From an uncultured Lachnospiraceae bacterium (GTDB lineage Bacteria > Bacillota > Clostridia > Lachnospirales > Lachnospiraceae), in assembly GCA_902773445.1 (NCBI GenBank), contig CACYEU010000044.1:1-13825 (forward strand): a DNA stretch of 13,825 nucleotides. The letters run 5' to 3'. This document shows positions 1 through 6,912 of the stretch, one piece after another. The position numbers and the translations under genes are program-made. How positions within the stretch are numbered: position 1 is the stretch's first letter; the number at the start of each line of letters is the position of its first letter. Below the pieces are notes generated by a model. That model worked only from the letters and a program-made list of their open reading frames with translations. It was not told where the DNA came from and searched no databases.

Positions 1-45
1 AAGACGGTTTTTGAGCTGTCACATGCAGAATTCTCATGGAGCCTG

Positions 46-1896
46 TTAATTATAGAGGGCAGCGATGCCTTCCTGCTCTTTGGCATCCGCTTCCCTGTTG
101 ATCGTGTCGATCTGGTCCAGCAGATTTTCGCGTCTTTCATGATATTTTTTCAGATATTCCGGGTTGTTGCCGTGATGGAGATCGCGGATATAGGCATGTT
201 CAAGTCCGTGGATCTCTTCGTCGAACTGTCCGAGAAGAGAGACAGCCAATGCCGAGCACTGGTCCGAGATACGTTCGAGATTCTGCAGAATATTCTGGTA
301 TTGAATACCGTTAAAAATCTTGCATTTATTGTGGACCATGCGGTCGATATGATTCTCCTGGACCCTGTTGATCGCATCGTCGATCGCTTCCTCAAGCGGC
401 TCGATCTCTGCTGCGACTTCCAGGTCATTGTTCCTGTAGGCGATCCGGGTCATTTCAAGGATCTCATCAAGAGCTTTAAGAATCACAGACAATTCATCGC
501 ATGCACGCTCTGAGAACTGCTCGCCTCTGTCATTAAGGATAGAAGCTGCTTCGTTGATGTTGATCGCATAGTCGCCGAGACGCTCGAAGTTCGTCAGAGC
601 CTTGTACTGAAAACTCATTTTCCGGTTATCTCCTTCGAATGTGATGTTCGGAGATACGGCGATAATGTATTTGTTGCAGGAATCAGCCATTCTGTCGATC
701 AGTTCCTCACGGTGAGCGATCCTTTCCGCGCGGGACATATCGTATTCGTTAAGCTGTTCCTTTGCCGATTCGTAGTTATGGATCGCAATTTCGACCATAT
801 GTCCGATCAGATGGCCGGATTCGGCCAGTGCGATCGTCGGGCTGTCAAGCAGATGAGAGTCAAGATCCCGCAGGTGATTCTCGATGATCGAATCCTCTTC
901 ATCGACCGGCGCATCCGGTTTGATCTTTTCAGCGAGACCCGCGATCTTTCCGATGAACGGAAGCATCAGAATCGCGGGGATCAGACGGAAGAGACCGTGC
1001 ATATTGGCGACTCCGCCGGCATTGAGAGTCGAGTTCCACAGCTCATCGGAAAGTATGTGGGTGCTTCGAAGAATCGCTATTGTCGTAAATATCAAGGTTG
1101 CCTCTATGCATGTATAGATGATATGCACGAGACAGGTGCGGATCTGATTCGGTTTGGCTCCGATCCGGCATACCAGATAGGTCGTCAGACAGTCTCCGAT
1201 ATTGACACCGACGATAACGGCAAACACTCCGTAGAAATGCACACCGACGGTGCTGGCCAGCGTCTGAAGGATACCGACGACAGCAGACGAAGACTGGATG
1301 ATGCCGGTGACAAAAACACCTGACAAAAATTGAAGGAAATAATTGTGCTCGAAAGCGGTGAGAAGACCTGTGAGCTGATCGCCAAGCGACGCAACGGCGG
1401 CACTCATATTCATCAGGCCGACGAAGAGCACGCCGAAACCGATAAAGATCGTACCGACCGCGCTCGACGAGGTTCCGCGGATAAACATGATCAGGATGAT
1501 TCCGGTGATCAATGCGATCGGAGCAAGATTGTCGGATTTAAAGAAATACAGGATACTGCCGGTCCCGGCGCTGACGTCCATCAGGCGGATGATCTGAGCC
1601 GTGATCGTCGTACCGACTTCGGCACCGAGCACGACGCCGACGGACTGACGGAAGGTCAGGAATCCTGCGCCGACGAGACCGACGGTCAGCACGATACAGG
1701 CCGTCGAACTCTGGATCACGCAGGTGATCAGCATGCCGAGGATGAACCCCTTGATCGGCCGGTCCGTAACCTTCTTCAATGCCATGCGCATGGCATTGCC
1801 GGAACAGTTCTTTAAGCCATCTCCCATGACACGCATACCGTAGAGGAAGAGGGCGAGTCCGCCGAGCAATGATACGATGCGATAGAACATTTCCAC
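46..1896 (-). CDS. Na/Pi cotransporter family protein with C-terminal PhoU-like domain
   Basis: Integral membrane protein of the Na+/phosphate cotransporter (NptA/PNaS) family. The first half (about residues 3-325 from the GTG start) is a run of hydrophobic helices carrying the duplicated family signature: Q-S-S at about 62-64 followed by GAEVGTT, and Q-S-S-S at about 201-204 followed by GVNIGDC. The second half (about 345-590) is soluble, helical and charged, as in PhoU-like domains fused to this family. Family role: sodium-coupled phosphate movement across the cytoplasmic membrane; E. coli YjbB, a relative, exports phosphate, so direction is uncertain. The start is ambiguous: TTG at 1917, GTG at 1896 or ATG at 1890 are in frame. 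I chose GTG because an AAGGACAGG stretch lies upstream with AGG about 9 bases away. The protein is 616 aa from GTG and 623 from TTG. The second repeat has Asp-Cys where family members usually have Thr-Thr. No other phosphate gene is adjacent. Confidence 0.88.
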   Translation of the reverse strand: MEMFYRIVSLLGGLALFLYGMRVMGDGLKNCSGNAMRMALKKVTDRPIKGFILGMLITCVIQSSTACIVLTVGLVGAGFLTFRQSVGVVLGAEVGTTITAQIIRLMDVSAGTGSILYFFKSDNLAPIALITGIILIMFIRGTSSSAVGTIFIGFGVLFVGLMNMSAAVASLGDQLTGLLTAFEHNYFLQFLSGVFVTGIIQSSSAVVGILQTLASTVGVHFYGVFAVIVGVNIGDCLTTYLVCRIGAKPNQIRTCLVHIIYTCIEATLIFTTIAILRSTHILSDELWNSTLNAGGVANMHGLFRLIPAILMLPFIGKIAGLAEKIKPDAPVDEEDSIIENHLRDLDSHLLDSPTIALAESGHLIGHMVEIAIHNYESAKEQLNEYDMSRAERIAHREELIDRMADSCNKYIIAVSPNITFEGDNRKMSFQYKALTNFERLGDYAININEAASILNDRGEQFSERACDELSVILKALDEILEMTRIAYRNNDLEVAAEIEPLEEAIDDAINRVQENHIDRMVHNKCKIFNGIQYQNILQNLERISDQCSALAVSLLGQFDEEIHGLEHAYIRDLHHGNNPEYLKKYHERRENLLDQIDTINREADAKEQEGIAALYN

Positions 1897-1944
1897 TGAA
1901 GTAAACCTGTCCTTCAAACTTCAAGTCCAATTTATTCCTTTTAT

Positions 1945-1974
1945 ATCATAGGGCAAATATGACGAAATGCGCAA
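1945..1974 (-). promoter_or_regulatory. Candidate promoter of the Na/Pi cotransporter gene
   Basis: Read on the minus strand, a TATGAT -10 (1945-1950) is preceded after 18 bases by TTGCGC (1969-1974), which keeps only the TTG of a -35. It is the best sigma-A-like match in the gap and gives a short leader, but the -35 is weak. Confidence 0.35.
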
Positions 1975-1992
1975 GTACCGGATTTGGTTTTC

Positions 1993-2019
1993 TTGACTTT
2001 TTTAAATGTTCACGATAAC
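1993..2019 (+). promoter_or_regulatory. Candidate promoter of xpt
   Basis: TTGACT (1993-1998) matches the -35 consensus in five of six bases. The best -10 is GATAAC at 2014-2019, spaced 15 bases, shorter than ideal. Transcription from here would leave a leader of only about 40 bases before the xpt ATG, too short for a purine riboswitch plus expression platform. Confidence 0.4.
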
Positions 2020-2066
2020 GTTGAAAATAAGAACCACCACGCTTTTTGAAGGAAGGAGACACGTAC

Positions 2067-2642
2067 ATGAAGGAGCTGAAAGACCGTATTCTGAATGAAG
2101 GTAAAGTTCTTCCCGGAGATATTATCAAGCTTGACGGATTCCTGAACCATAAAGTCGATTGTCAGTTTATGCAGCGGATCGCCGATGAGTTCGCAACGAT
2201 ATTTGATATTGAAAGCGTCGACATCCTGCTGACGGCCGAGGCGAGCGGAATCGCTCTGACTGCGGTCTGCGCTGCCAAATGGGGCAAGCCGATGATTTAC
2301 GCAAAGAAAGCGAAGAGTGACAATATCGAGGGCGGCCTCTATCAGAGTGAGATCTACTCCTACACCTATAAAAAACACGTGACGCAGATCGTTTCAAAAG
2401 AGTGGCTGAAGGCAGGACAGCGTGTCCTGATTCTCGACGATTTCATGGCAAACGGCGAAGCAGTCAGGGGTCTGACTGATCTTGTCGCTCAGGCGGGCGC
2501 GGATCTTGAGGGCATCGGGATCGCGGTCGAAAAAGGTTTCCAGGGCGGAGGTGCCAGACTGCGCGATGCCGGATTTAACTATCACGCGCTGGCTGTGATC
2601 GAAAAAGCCGCTCCTGGCCATATTGAGTTCAGAGAAGAATAG
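2067..2642 (+). CDS. xpt: Xanthine phosphoribosyltransferase
   Basis: Cytoplasmic purine-salvage enzyme that converts xanthine and PRPP to XMP and pyrophosphate. The 191-aa length and whole-length resemblance to Bacillus Xpt are clear. The N-terminal region has the FLNH(K/Q)(V/I)D and MQRI(A/G)DEFA blocks (about residues 25-45). The type I phosphoribosyltransferase PRPP-binding motif VLILDDFMANGEA lies at about 120-132. The tail keeps the GIGI.VEK.FQ..G block (about 150-165) typical of Xpt. The start is ATG 2067, with GGAAGGAG six bases upstream; an in-frame TTG at 2046 is rejected because it lies before this site. Xpt is often followed by a xanthine permease gene, but here it stands alone and ends in a strong terminator. 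No guanine/xanthine riboswitch core is visible upstream. Confidence 0.95.
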   Translation: MKELKDRILNEGKVLPGDIIKLDGFLNHKVDCQFMQRIADEFATIFDIESVDILLTAEASGIALTAVCAAKWGKPMIYAKKAKSDNIEGGLYQSEIYSYTYKKHVTQIVSKEWLKAGQRVLILDDFMANGEAVRGLTDLVAQAGADLEGIGIAVEKGFQGGGARLRDAGFNYHALAVIEKAAPGHIEFREE

Positions 2643-2665
2643 GAGAAGCCTGAAACACAGAAATA

Positions 2666-2705
2666 AAACTGCCGTATCGGTCATCGATACGGCAGTTTGT
2701 TTTTG
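2666..2705. terminator. Bidirectional rho-independent terminator between xpt and rex
   Basis: A perfect 14-bp stem (2666-2679 pairs with 2685-2698) encloses a GTCAT loop. On the plus strand it is followed by GTTTTTG, and on the minus strand the exit side is also T-rich (TTATTTC). It sits 23 bases after the xpt stop and 11 bases after the rex stop read in reverse, so it can terminate both convergent genes. Confidence 0.93.
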
Positions 2706-2716
2706 AATTCTTACTG

Positions 2717-3352
2717 TTACCGGTTATTACGGTGCGCGTCGCGGTATGACAGGCGCATCAGACTGTCGACAAGATAGACATTTTCAATGGCAACATCCTG
2801 TGGAAGATCCAGTTCACAATGCGCGAAATTCCAGATCGTTTTGACACCGGCCTCGACGATTTCATTGGCCAGTTCAACAACGCTGCTTTTCGGCACAGTC
2901 AGCACAGCGATATCGACCGGATTCTCTTTCAGGTAGTCAGATATCTCTCTGACATCCCTGACGACCAGATCAGAGTAAGTTTTGCCGATCACCTCGGGAT
3001 CAACATCAAACAGTGCATTGACAAAAAAGGCATTCTTCCTGAAATCGTCAGAGCGGACGATCGCTTTTCCAAGGTTTCCGACACCGATGATGGCCATCGA
3101 ATGTTTCTTGTTGAGTCCGAGCACTTTTCCGATTTCTTTGCGGAGATAGGCGACATTATAACCGTATCCCTGCTGGCCGAATCCGCCAAACTGGTTCAGA
3201 TCCTGTCTGATCTGGGAAGCTGTTACATTCATCCGGCGGCTTAGTTCTGCTGAGGAGATACGTTCGACACCTTCATCAACCAGAGTGTTCAAAAACCGAT
3301 AATAGCGAGGAAGGCGTCTGATTACGGCGTTAGATATTCTTTTCTTCTGCAT
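2717..3352 (-). CDS. rex: Redox-sensing transcriptional repressor Rex
   Basis: Dimeric DNA-binding repressor that senses the NADH/NAD+ ratio and in Gram-positive anaerobes controls fermentation and hydrogen or NADH-reoxidation genes. The 211-aa protein has the standard layout. The winged helix (about 1-80) contains SAELSRRMNVTASQIRQDL and the wing region FGGFGQQGYGY (55-65). The Rossmann domain opens with IIGVGNLGKA, giving a GxGxxG nucleotide-binding loop at 90-95. The C-terminal swapped helix region ends near RDAHRNN. The start ATG (3350-3352) has CGGAG eight bases upstream. Rex lies downstream of folC in the same direction but has its own well-formed promoter in the 100-base gap. I found no convincing Rex operator palindrome at its own promoter or elsewhere here, so its targets appear to be outside the window. 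Confidence 0.96.
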   Translation of the reverse strand: MQKKRISNAVIRRLPRYYRFLNTLVDEGVERISSAELSRRMNVTASQIRQDLNQFGGFGQQGYGYNVAYLRKEIGKVLGLNKKHSMAIIGVGNLGKAIVRSDDFRKNAFFVNALFDVDPEVIGKTYSDLVVRDVREISDYLKENPVDIAVLTVPKSSVVELANEIVEAGVKTIWNFAHCELDLPQDVAIENVYLVDSLMRLSYRDAHRNNR

Positions 3353-3408
3353 ATTGTATTCTCCGACTATCGATCATTCATTCTTCATTCTTTGTCTTTA
3401 ATTGATTT

Positions 3409-3438
3409 ATTATAACGCAGTCATGTAAAGTATGGCAA
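3409..3438 (-). promoter_or_regulatory. rex promoter
   Basis: On the minus strand, TTGCCA (3433-3438) and a perfect TATAAT (3409-3414) are separated by 18 bases. The predicted leader is about 50 bases and contains the CGGAG ribosome binding site. Confidence 0.72.
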
Positions 3439-3452
3439 GAAAAAATTACAAA

Positions 3453-4742
3453 TTATAACAAGTGTTTCATTTGTCCTGCCAGATAGAGAGAGCCGAAGAT
3501 GACGATCGGCCTGCCATCTGCTGTAGATTCGGCGATAGAGAGGGCGTTTGCGCAGCCATCTGCGACAACAGCTTCTGTATCCTGAGTTCTGATGATCTCA
3601 GCCAGACAAGCGGGGTCAAGCCCGCGTTCGGGATCAGGTCTGACACAGATGAAGCGGTCGGCCAGAGGCCTGAGTATTTGAATGATCCCGTCAGCATTTT
3701 TGTCATTCATAACTCCAATGATGAAGGTGATCTTTTCCCCCGGAAGATAGTAATTCAGCGATTCTGCCAGTGCCTCGGCGCACTGCGGGTTGTGCCCTCC
3801 GTCCAGGATAAGAGGAGGATCGGCGCGAAGCACCTCAAAACGGGCCGGCCATGTCACATCGGCAAACCCGCGCCTGATCGCGGACTCACCGATCCGGTAT
3901 CCGTGTTCATTCAACAGGTGCAGCGCTCTCAGTGCCAGCGCGGCGTTATTCTGCTGAAATGGTCCCAACAGAGCAAGCTCGTAGCTGCTGTTGCCGTCCT
4001 TGACCGTCTGTGAAACCGGCAGTGCGCAAGCATGCCGGACCGGTTCGGAGGACAGCGGAACCAAAGAAAGAGGAACCCCTTTATCTCTGCAGGTCTGACG
4101 GAGGACTGCTGTCACTTCCGGAGCGCTGTCCAGCGCGACACATTCGCATCCCTCCTTGATAATACCGGCTTTTTCTCCGGCAATCTCCGTGAGTGAGTTT
4201 CCGAGGATCGCCGTGTGCTCATAACCGATTCTTGTCACAACCGCCAGTTCAGGGGCATCGATCACATTGGTGCTGTCTTTTAGCCCGCCGATCCCTGTCT
4301 CGAGAATGACGAGATCACAGTTTTGCTCAAAAAAATACAGGATCGCGAGCACCGTCAGAAAACAGAAGTACCCCGGCGGATCCGGCATCGAAAGCGCGGA
4401 CGGCATCAGCCGTTCGGTCAGGCTTCCGAGTTCATCGCCGCCGATCATTCTGCCGTCAACGCGGATGCGCTCACAGAAATCAGCAACATGAGGCGATGTA
4501 AACAAGCCGGTCTTATAACCGGCTTCCCGCAGAACCGATTCAAGCATGGCGCAGACGCTGCCTTTTCCGTTTGAACCGCAGACGTGGATAAACTTCAGGT
4601 GCTTCTGAGGATCACCGAAGGCATGGAGAAGCTGACGCGCCTTTGTCGGATTATCCGCGGACTCAGCACGTTCTGTCGCTGATTTCGGCTTCAGACCGCT
4701 CGACAGAGATTCGATATTCTTGATGGCTTCACATTTATCCAA
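3453..4742 (-). CDS. folC: Bifunctional folylpolyglutamate synthase/dihydrofolate synthase
   Basis: Cytoplasmic Mur-ligase-superfamily enzyme that uses ATP to add glutamate to dihydropteroate and/or to folates, making and retaining folate cofactors. The 429-aa length is normal. The ATP loop is CGSNGKGS (55-62), in place of the common AGTNGKGS. TSPHVADFCERI follows at about 82-93. Then come ETGIGGLKDSTNVID, TRIGYEH (relatives usually have G-L/I-D-H, so Asp is replaced by Glu) and the EIAGEKAGIIKEG block. The C-terminal ligase domain carries LDGGHNPQCAEAL (relatives: DGAHNP). The start is TTG 4740-4742, supported by an AGGAGG seven bases upstream and by the promoter behind it. It is divergent from yqeC and upstream of rex. 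No other folate gene is present in the window. Confidence 0.94.
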   Translation of the reverse strand: MDKCEAIKNIESLSSGLKPKSATERAESADNPTKARQLLHAFGDPQKHLKFIHVCGSNGKGSVCAMLESVLREAGYKTGLFTSPHVADFCERIRVDGRMIGGDELGSLTERLMPSALSMPDPPGYFCFLTVLAILYFFEQNCDLVILETGIGGLKDSTNVIDAPELAVVTRIGYEHTAILGNSLTEIAGEKAGIIKEGCECVALDSAPEVTAVLRQTCRDKGVPLSLVPLSSEPVRHACALPVSQTVKDGNSSYELALLGPFQQNNAALALRALHLLNEHGYRIGESAIRRGFADVTWPARFEVLRADPPLILDGGHNPQCAEALAESLNYYLPGEKITFIIGVMNDKNADGIIQILRPLADRFICVRPDPERGLDPACLAEIIRTQDTEAVVADGCANALSIAESTADGRPIVIFGSLYLAGQMKHLL

Positions 4743-4749
4743 ACAGGCT

Positions 4750-4755
4750 CCTCCT
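4750..4755 (-). promoter_or_regulatory. Ribosome binding site fixing the folC TTG start
   Basis: On the minus strand a full AGGAGG lies seven bases before the TTG at 4740-4742. No ATG start fits this spacing, so the unusual start codon is well supported. Confidence 0.85.
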
Positions 4756-4781
4756 CAGGACGCAGAGTTTGCTTCCGCTTC

Positions 4782-4810
4782 ACTATATCAATAATAAAAC
4801 ACCTTTTCAA
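4782..4810 (-). promoter_or_regulatory. folC promoter
   Basis: Minus-strand TTGAAA (4805-4810), a 17-base spacer and TATAGT (4782-4787). The -35 overlaps the -35 of the divergent yqeC promoter by five bases. Confidence 0.7.
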
Positions 4811-4832
4811 CAGTGATTAAACAAGGTATAAT
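4804..4832 (+). promoter_or_regulatory. yqeC promoter
   Basis: TTTTCA (4804-4809, four of six consensus bases), a 17-base spacer and a perfect TATAAT (4827-4832). The predicted leader is about 23 bases, with only a weak AAGAAAG-type ribosome binding site before the ATG. Confidence 0.6.
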
Positions 4833-4861
4833 CGTAATGTTAAGAAAGTGTTTGTTATACT

Positions 4862-5680
4862 ATGATCTACTCGATTCAGAACAATCAGAAAAAAGAGTTT
4901 CCGTGGCTGTTCGAAGCAGTGATCGACTGCGGGGAGAATCAGCTTAAAAGGATACTCGAACACCGGAAAACAGTCATCAGCATCGTCGGAGGCGGCGGAA
5001 AGACGACATGTATCAAAGCGTTGGCGGCAGAGTGTTACAAGAAGAGCATCCACGCAGCCATTACGACGACGACGCATATGCAGATGCCGCACGATGAATT
5101 CATGCTCGAGCAGGAAGATATCGATCAGTTTGACAGGACAATTGCCGAACACGGTCAGATCTGGCTTGGGAAAAGGCTCAAACCCGGAGATCCGGGAACC
5201 GGCAGGAATATGATCAGAAATAAAAGCCGGAGCCTGTCAGTCGGTTTTATCAGGGAAATCTGCCGGGTGCGCAGCACACCGGTTTTTATTGAAGCTGACG
5301 GCGCGCGATGCCTTCCCTGCAAAGCGCCGGCCGGACATGAGCCGGTTATTATTCCTGAGACGACGGATGTGCTGAGCGTTTACGGAATGGATTCGCTCGA
5401 CCGGACATTTGCAGAGACTGTGTTTCGTTATGAGCTCGCGTGCAGCCTTCTCTCAAGGCAGCCTGAAGATGTTGTGACAGAAGAGGATATTGTACGGCTG
5501 GCTGCTTCAGAAGAAGGCGGAAAAAAAGCAGTTGCCGACGGAATGAAGTACATTGTTGTATTGAACAAAGCGGATACGGACAGGACCCGTGAACGCGCTT
5601 TCAAAATCGCAGACATGTTGACTGAACGGGGAATTGAAAGAGTATTGGTGACGAACAACCTGAAAGAACTGATGCTCTGA
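4862..5680 (+). CDS. yqeC: Selenium cofactor/SDMH accessory protein YqeC
   Basis: Predicted P-loop accessory protein of the YqeC family, known from genome context as a partner of selenium-dependent molybdenum hydroxylases (SDMH); its biochemical step is not firmly established. The 272-aa protein has the family hallmark IVGGGGKTT (41-49), the ITTTTHM segment (about 67-73), the acidic EADGARCLPCKAPAGHEPV block (144-162) and a GTPase-like VLNKAD motif (233-238). Within the acidic block it has a Cys-x-x-Cys (150/153), whereas I recall relatives with non-cysteine residues there (such as ...RLPLKAP). The start ATG 4862 is the first in frame after the promoter, but its ribosome binding site is weak. 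It heads a co-directional run with a ModE-like regulator 53 bases downstream. YqeB, the other family marker, lies at 12832. Confidence 0.9.
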   Translation: MIYSIQNNQKKEFPWLFEAVIDCGENQLKRILEHRKTVISIVGGGGKTTCIKALAAECYKKSIHAAITTTTHMQMPHDEFMLEQEDIDQFDRTIAEHGQIWLGKRLKPGDPGTGRNMIRNKSRSLSVGFIREICRVRSTPVFIEADGARCLPCKAPAGHEPVIIPETTDVLSVYGMDSLDRTFAETVFRYELACSLLSRQPEDVVTEEDIVRLAASEEGGKKAVADGMKYIVVLNKADTDRTRERAFKIADMLTERGIERVLVTNNLKELML

Positions 5681-5733
5681 TCACTGAACCGGCACAGACC
5701 GACTTTTGTTGACGGACAAAGAGAGGTAGCAGG

Positions 5734-6078
5734 ATGAAAAGGTATAAGCACATGGATATTTCCACAAAGATCATTATCGGACATAACGGGTCCGAATTCG
5801 GGCCGGGTACGATCAGGCTGTTAAAAGAGATCGACCGCTGCGGATCAGTCAGACATGCAGCTGAAGCGATGGAGGTTTCATACGGAAAAACCTGGAAGAT
5901 GATCCGCGATATCGAAGACGCACTGAAAGAACCGGTCGTCGAAAGACAGCAGGGCGGACCGCGCGGAGGAAGCGCCCGGATCACTGAAGCGGGATACGAT
6001 CTGATCAGGCGCTATGATCTGCTGGCAGCCGATATTAAAGAATATGCAAAGAAGCGTTTTGAAGAAGAATTCAAATAA
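5734..6078 (+). CDS. ModE N-terminal-type winged-helix regulator (copy A)
   Basis: Small DNA-binding protein (114 aa) matching only the N-terminal, LysR-like winged-helix domain of the molybdate regulator ModE. Visible family features are FGPG..RLLKEID (22-34), a helix-turn-helix region GSVRHAAEAMEVSYGKTWKMI (about 37-57), and the wing VVERQQGGPRGGSARITEAG (about 68-87), which mirrors the R.TGGK.GGG...T..G of ModE. The C-terminal molybdate-binding (MOP/TOBE) repeats are absent, so any ligand is unknown. The start ATG 5734 has GAGAGG seven bases upstream. It lies between yqeC and a nitrilase-family gene (11 bases to the latter), so it is probably co-transcribed. It is a paralogue of the regulator at 12465. 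Role inferred: regulation of selenium/molybdenum hydroxylase genes or of its own operon. Confidence 0.85.
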   Translation: MKRYKHMDISTKIIIGHNGSEFGPGTIRLLKEIDRCGSVRHAAEAMEVSYGKTWKMIRDIEDALKEPVVERQQGGPRGGSARITEAGYDLIRRYDLLAADIKEYAKKRFEEEFK

Positions 6079-6089
6079 CAGGTGAATCA

Positions 6090-6905
6090 ATGAGGATCAG
6101 TCTTATACAAATGAATATGGCGCCGGGAGCGCCGGAAGCAAATTATGCTCACGCCAAAGGATTAATTGAGCAGGCCTCTGCAGATAAGCCGGATGTCATC
6201 GTTTTTCCCGAAGTCTGGACGACCGGGTTTTTTCCGAAAGAAGGACTCGGACAGATGGCAGACAATGACGGAGAGAGGCTTAAGCAGGAAATCGGGTCAC
6301 TGGCCCGGTCCCTCAACGTCAATATCGTTGCCGGAAGCATTGTCAACCGGCACAGGGACAAAAGCTCCGAGGAACTGTATAACACAACATATGTATTTGA
6401 CAGGCATGGTGAAACTGCAGCGGTTTACGACAAAACACATCTGTTTTCTCCGATGGGAGAAGGCGATTATTTCACACCGGGCAGTACTCTTTGCCGATTT
6501 GAACTCGACGGAGTCAAATGCGGCATGATCATCTGCTATGACCTCCGCTTTCCGGAACTGATCAGGAAGATGACGGTCGAGGGGATCGATGTGCTGTTTC
6601 ACGTCGCGCAGTGGCCTCTGATCAGGAGCGATCATCTGCGGACACTGATCAGAGCCAGGGCGATCGAAAACCAGATGTTCGTAGTTTCCTGTAATTCCTG
6701 CGGCATGCTGGATCAGACACAGTACGGCGGCGGATCGGTGCTGGTCGACCCATGGGGAACGGTCATCGCCGAGGCCGGGCAGAATGATTCCTGCAAAGAC
6801 GCTGTCGCAGAGCAGATCGTCACCGGCGACCTTGATATGTCGGTCCTGGACGGGATCCGTTCATCGATCAATGTGTTCAGAGACCGCAGGCCCGAGCTTT
6901 ATTAG
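6090..6905 (+). CDS. Carbon-nitrogen hydrolase (nitrilase superfamily, omega-amidase-like)
   Basis: Cytoplasmic amidohydrolase that would cleave a small C-N (amide or nitrile-type) bond through a Glu-Lys-Cys triad. The triad is intact: Glu41 in VFPEVW, Lys115 in YDKTHLF and Cys149 in IICYDLRFPEL. A further Glu124 (MGEGDYF) matches the conserved structural glutamate. The 271-aa length suits the stand-alone branch. The KTHLFSPMGE...F.PG and ICYDLRFPE sequences are most like omega-amidase/Nit2/YafV-type members, which act on alpha-ketoglutaramate-like substrates; the substrate here cannot be read from sequence. The start ATG 6090 has AGGTGA five bases upstream. It follows regulator A by 11 bases, and its stop overlaps the ribosome binding site of the next gene, so all three are probably one transcript. 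A part in breaking down a product of the SDMH pathway is possible but unproven. Confidence 0.9.
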   Translation: MRISLIQMNMAPGAPEANYAHAKGLIEQASADKPDVIVFPEVWTTGFFPKEGLGQMADNDGERLKQEIGSLARSLNVNIVAGSIVNRHRDKSSEELYNTTYVFDRHGETAAVYDKTHLFSPMGEGDYFTPGSTLCRFELDGVKCGMIICYDLRFPELIRKMTVEGIDVLFHVAQWPLIRSDHLRTLIRARAIENQMFVVSCNSCGMLDQTQYGGGSVLVDPWGTVIAEAGQNDSCKDAVAEQIVTGDLDMSVLDGIRSSINVFRDRRPELY

Positions 6906-6912
6906 GTGACAA

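Noticed and set aside
1..45. Sequence downstream of the Na/Pi cotransporter gene
   Set aside because: Checked for a terminator or another gene end. Only a short AGAATTCT palindrome was seen, with no stem plus T run, so nothing is annotated.
712..1323. 203-codon open frame on the plus strand
   Set aside because: It lies wholly antisense to the Na/Pi cotransporter gene, and the translation has no recognisable domain and a composition typical of a frame shadow. The minus-strand protein has clear family motifs.
2008..2034. PurR-type box pair upstream of xpt
   Set aside because: Only the GTTC/GAAC cores match. The flanking CG bases of PurBoxes are absent, so I do not annotate an operator.
3415..3475. 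Possible Rex operator or folC terminator (ACAAGTG-TTT-CATTTGT at 3458-3474 and TTGTTATAAT nearby)
   Set aside because: The repeat has a mismatch and the wrong arm orientation for the Rex TTGTTAA/TTGTGA half sites, and it lies inside the folC coding end. The stem is AT-rich and the T run is about 12 bases away, so terminator support is weak too.
3462..4013. 183-codon open frame on the plus strand inside folC
   Set aside because: It is a shadow of the FolC C-terminal domain, with no ribosome binding site and no domain.
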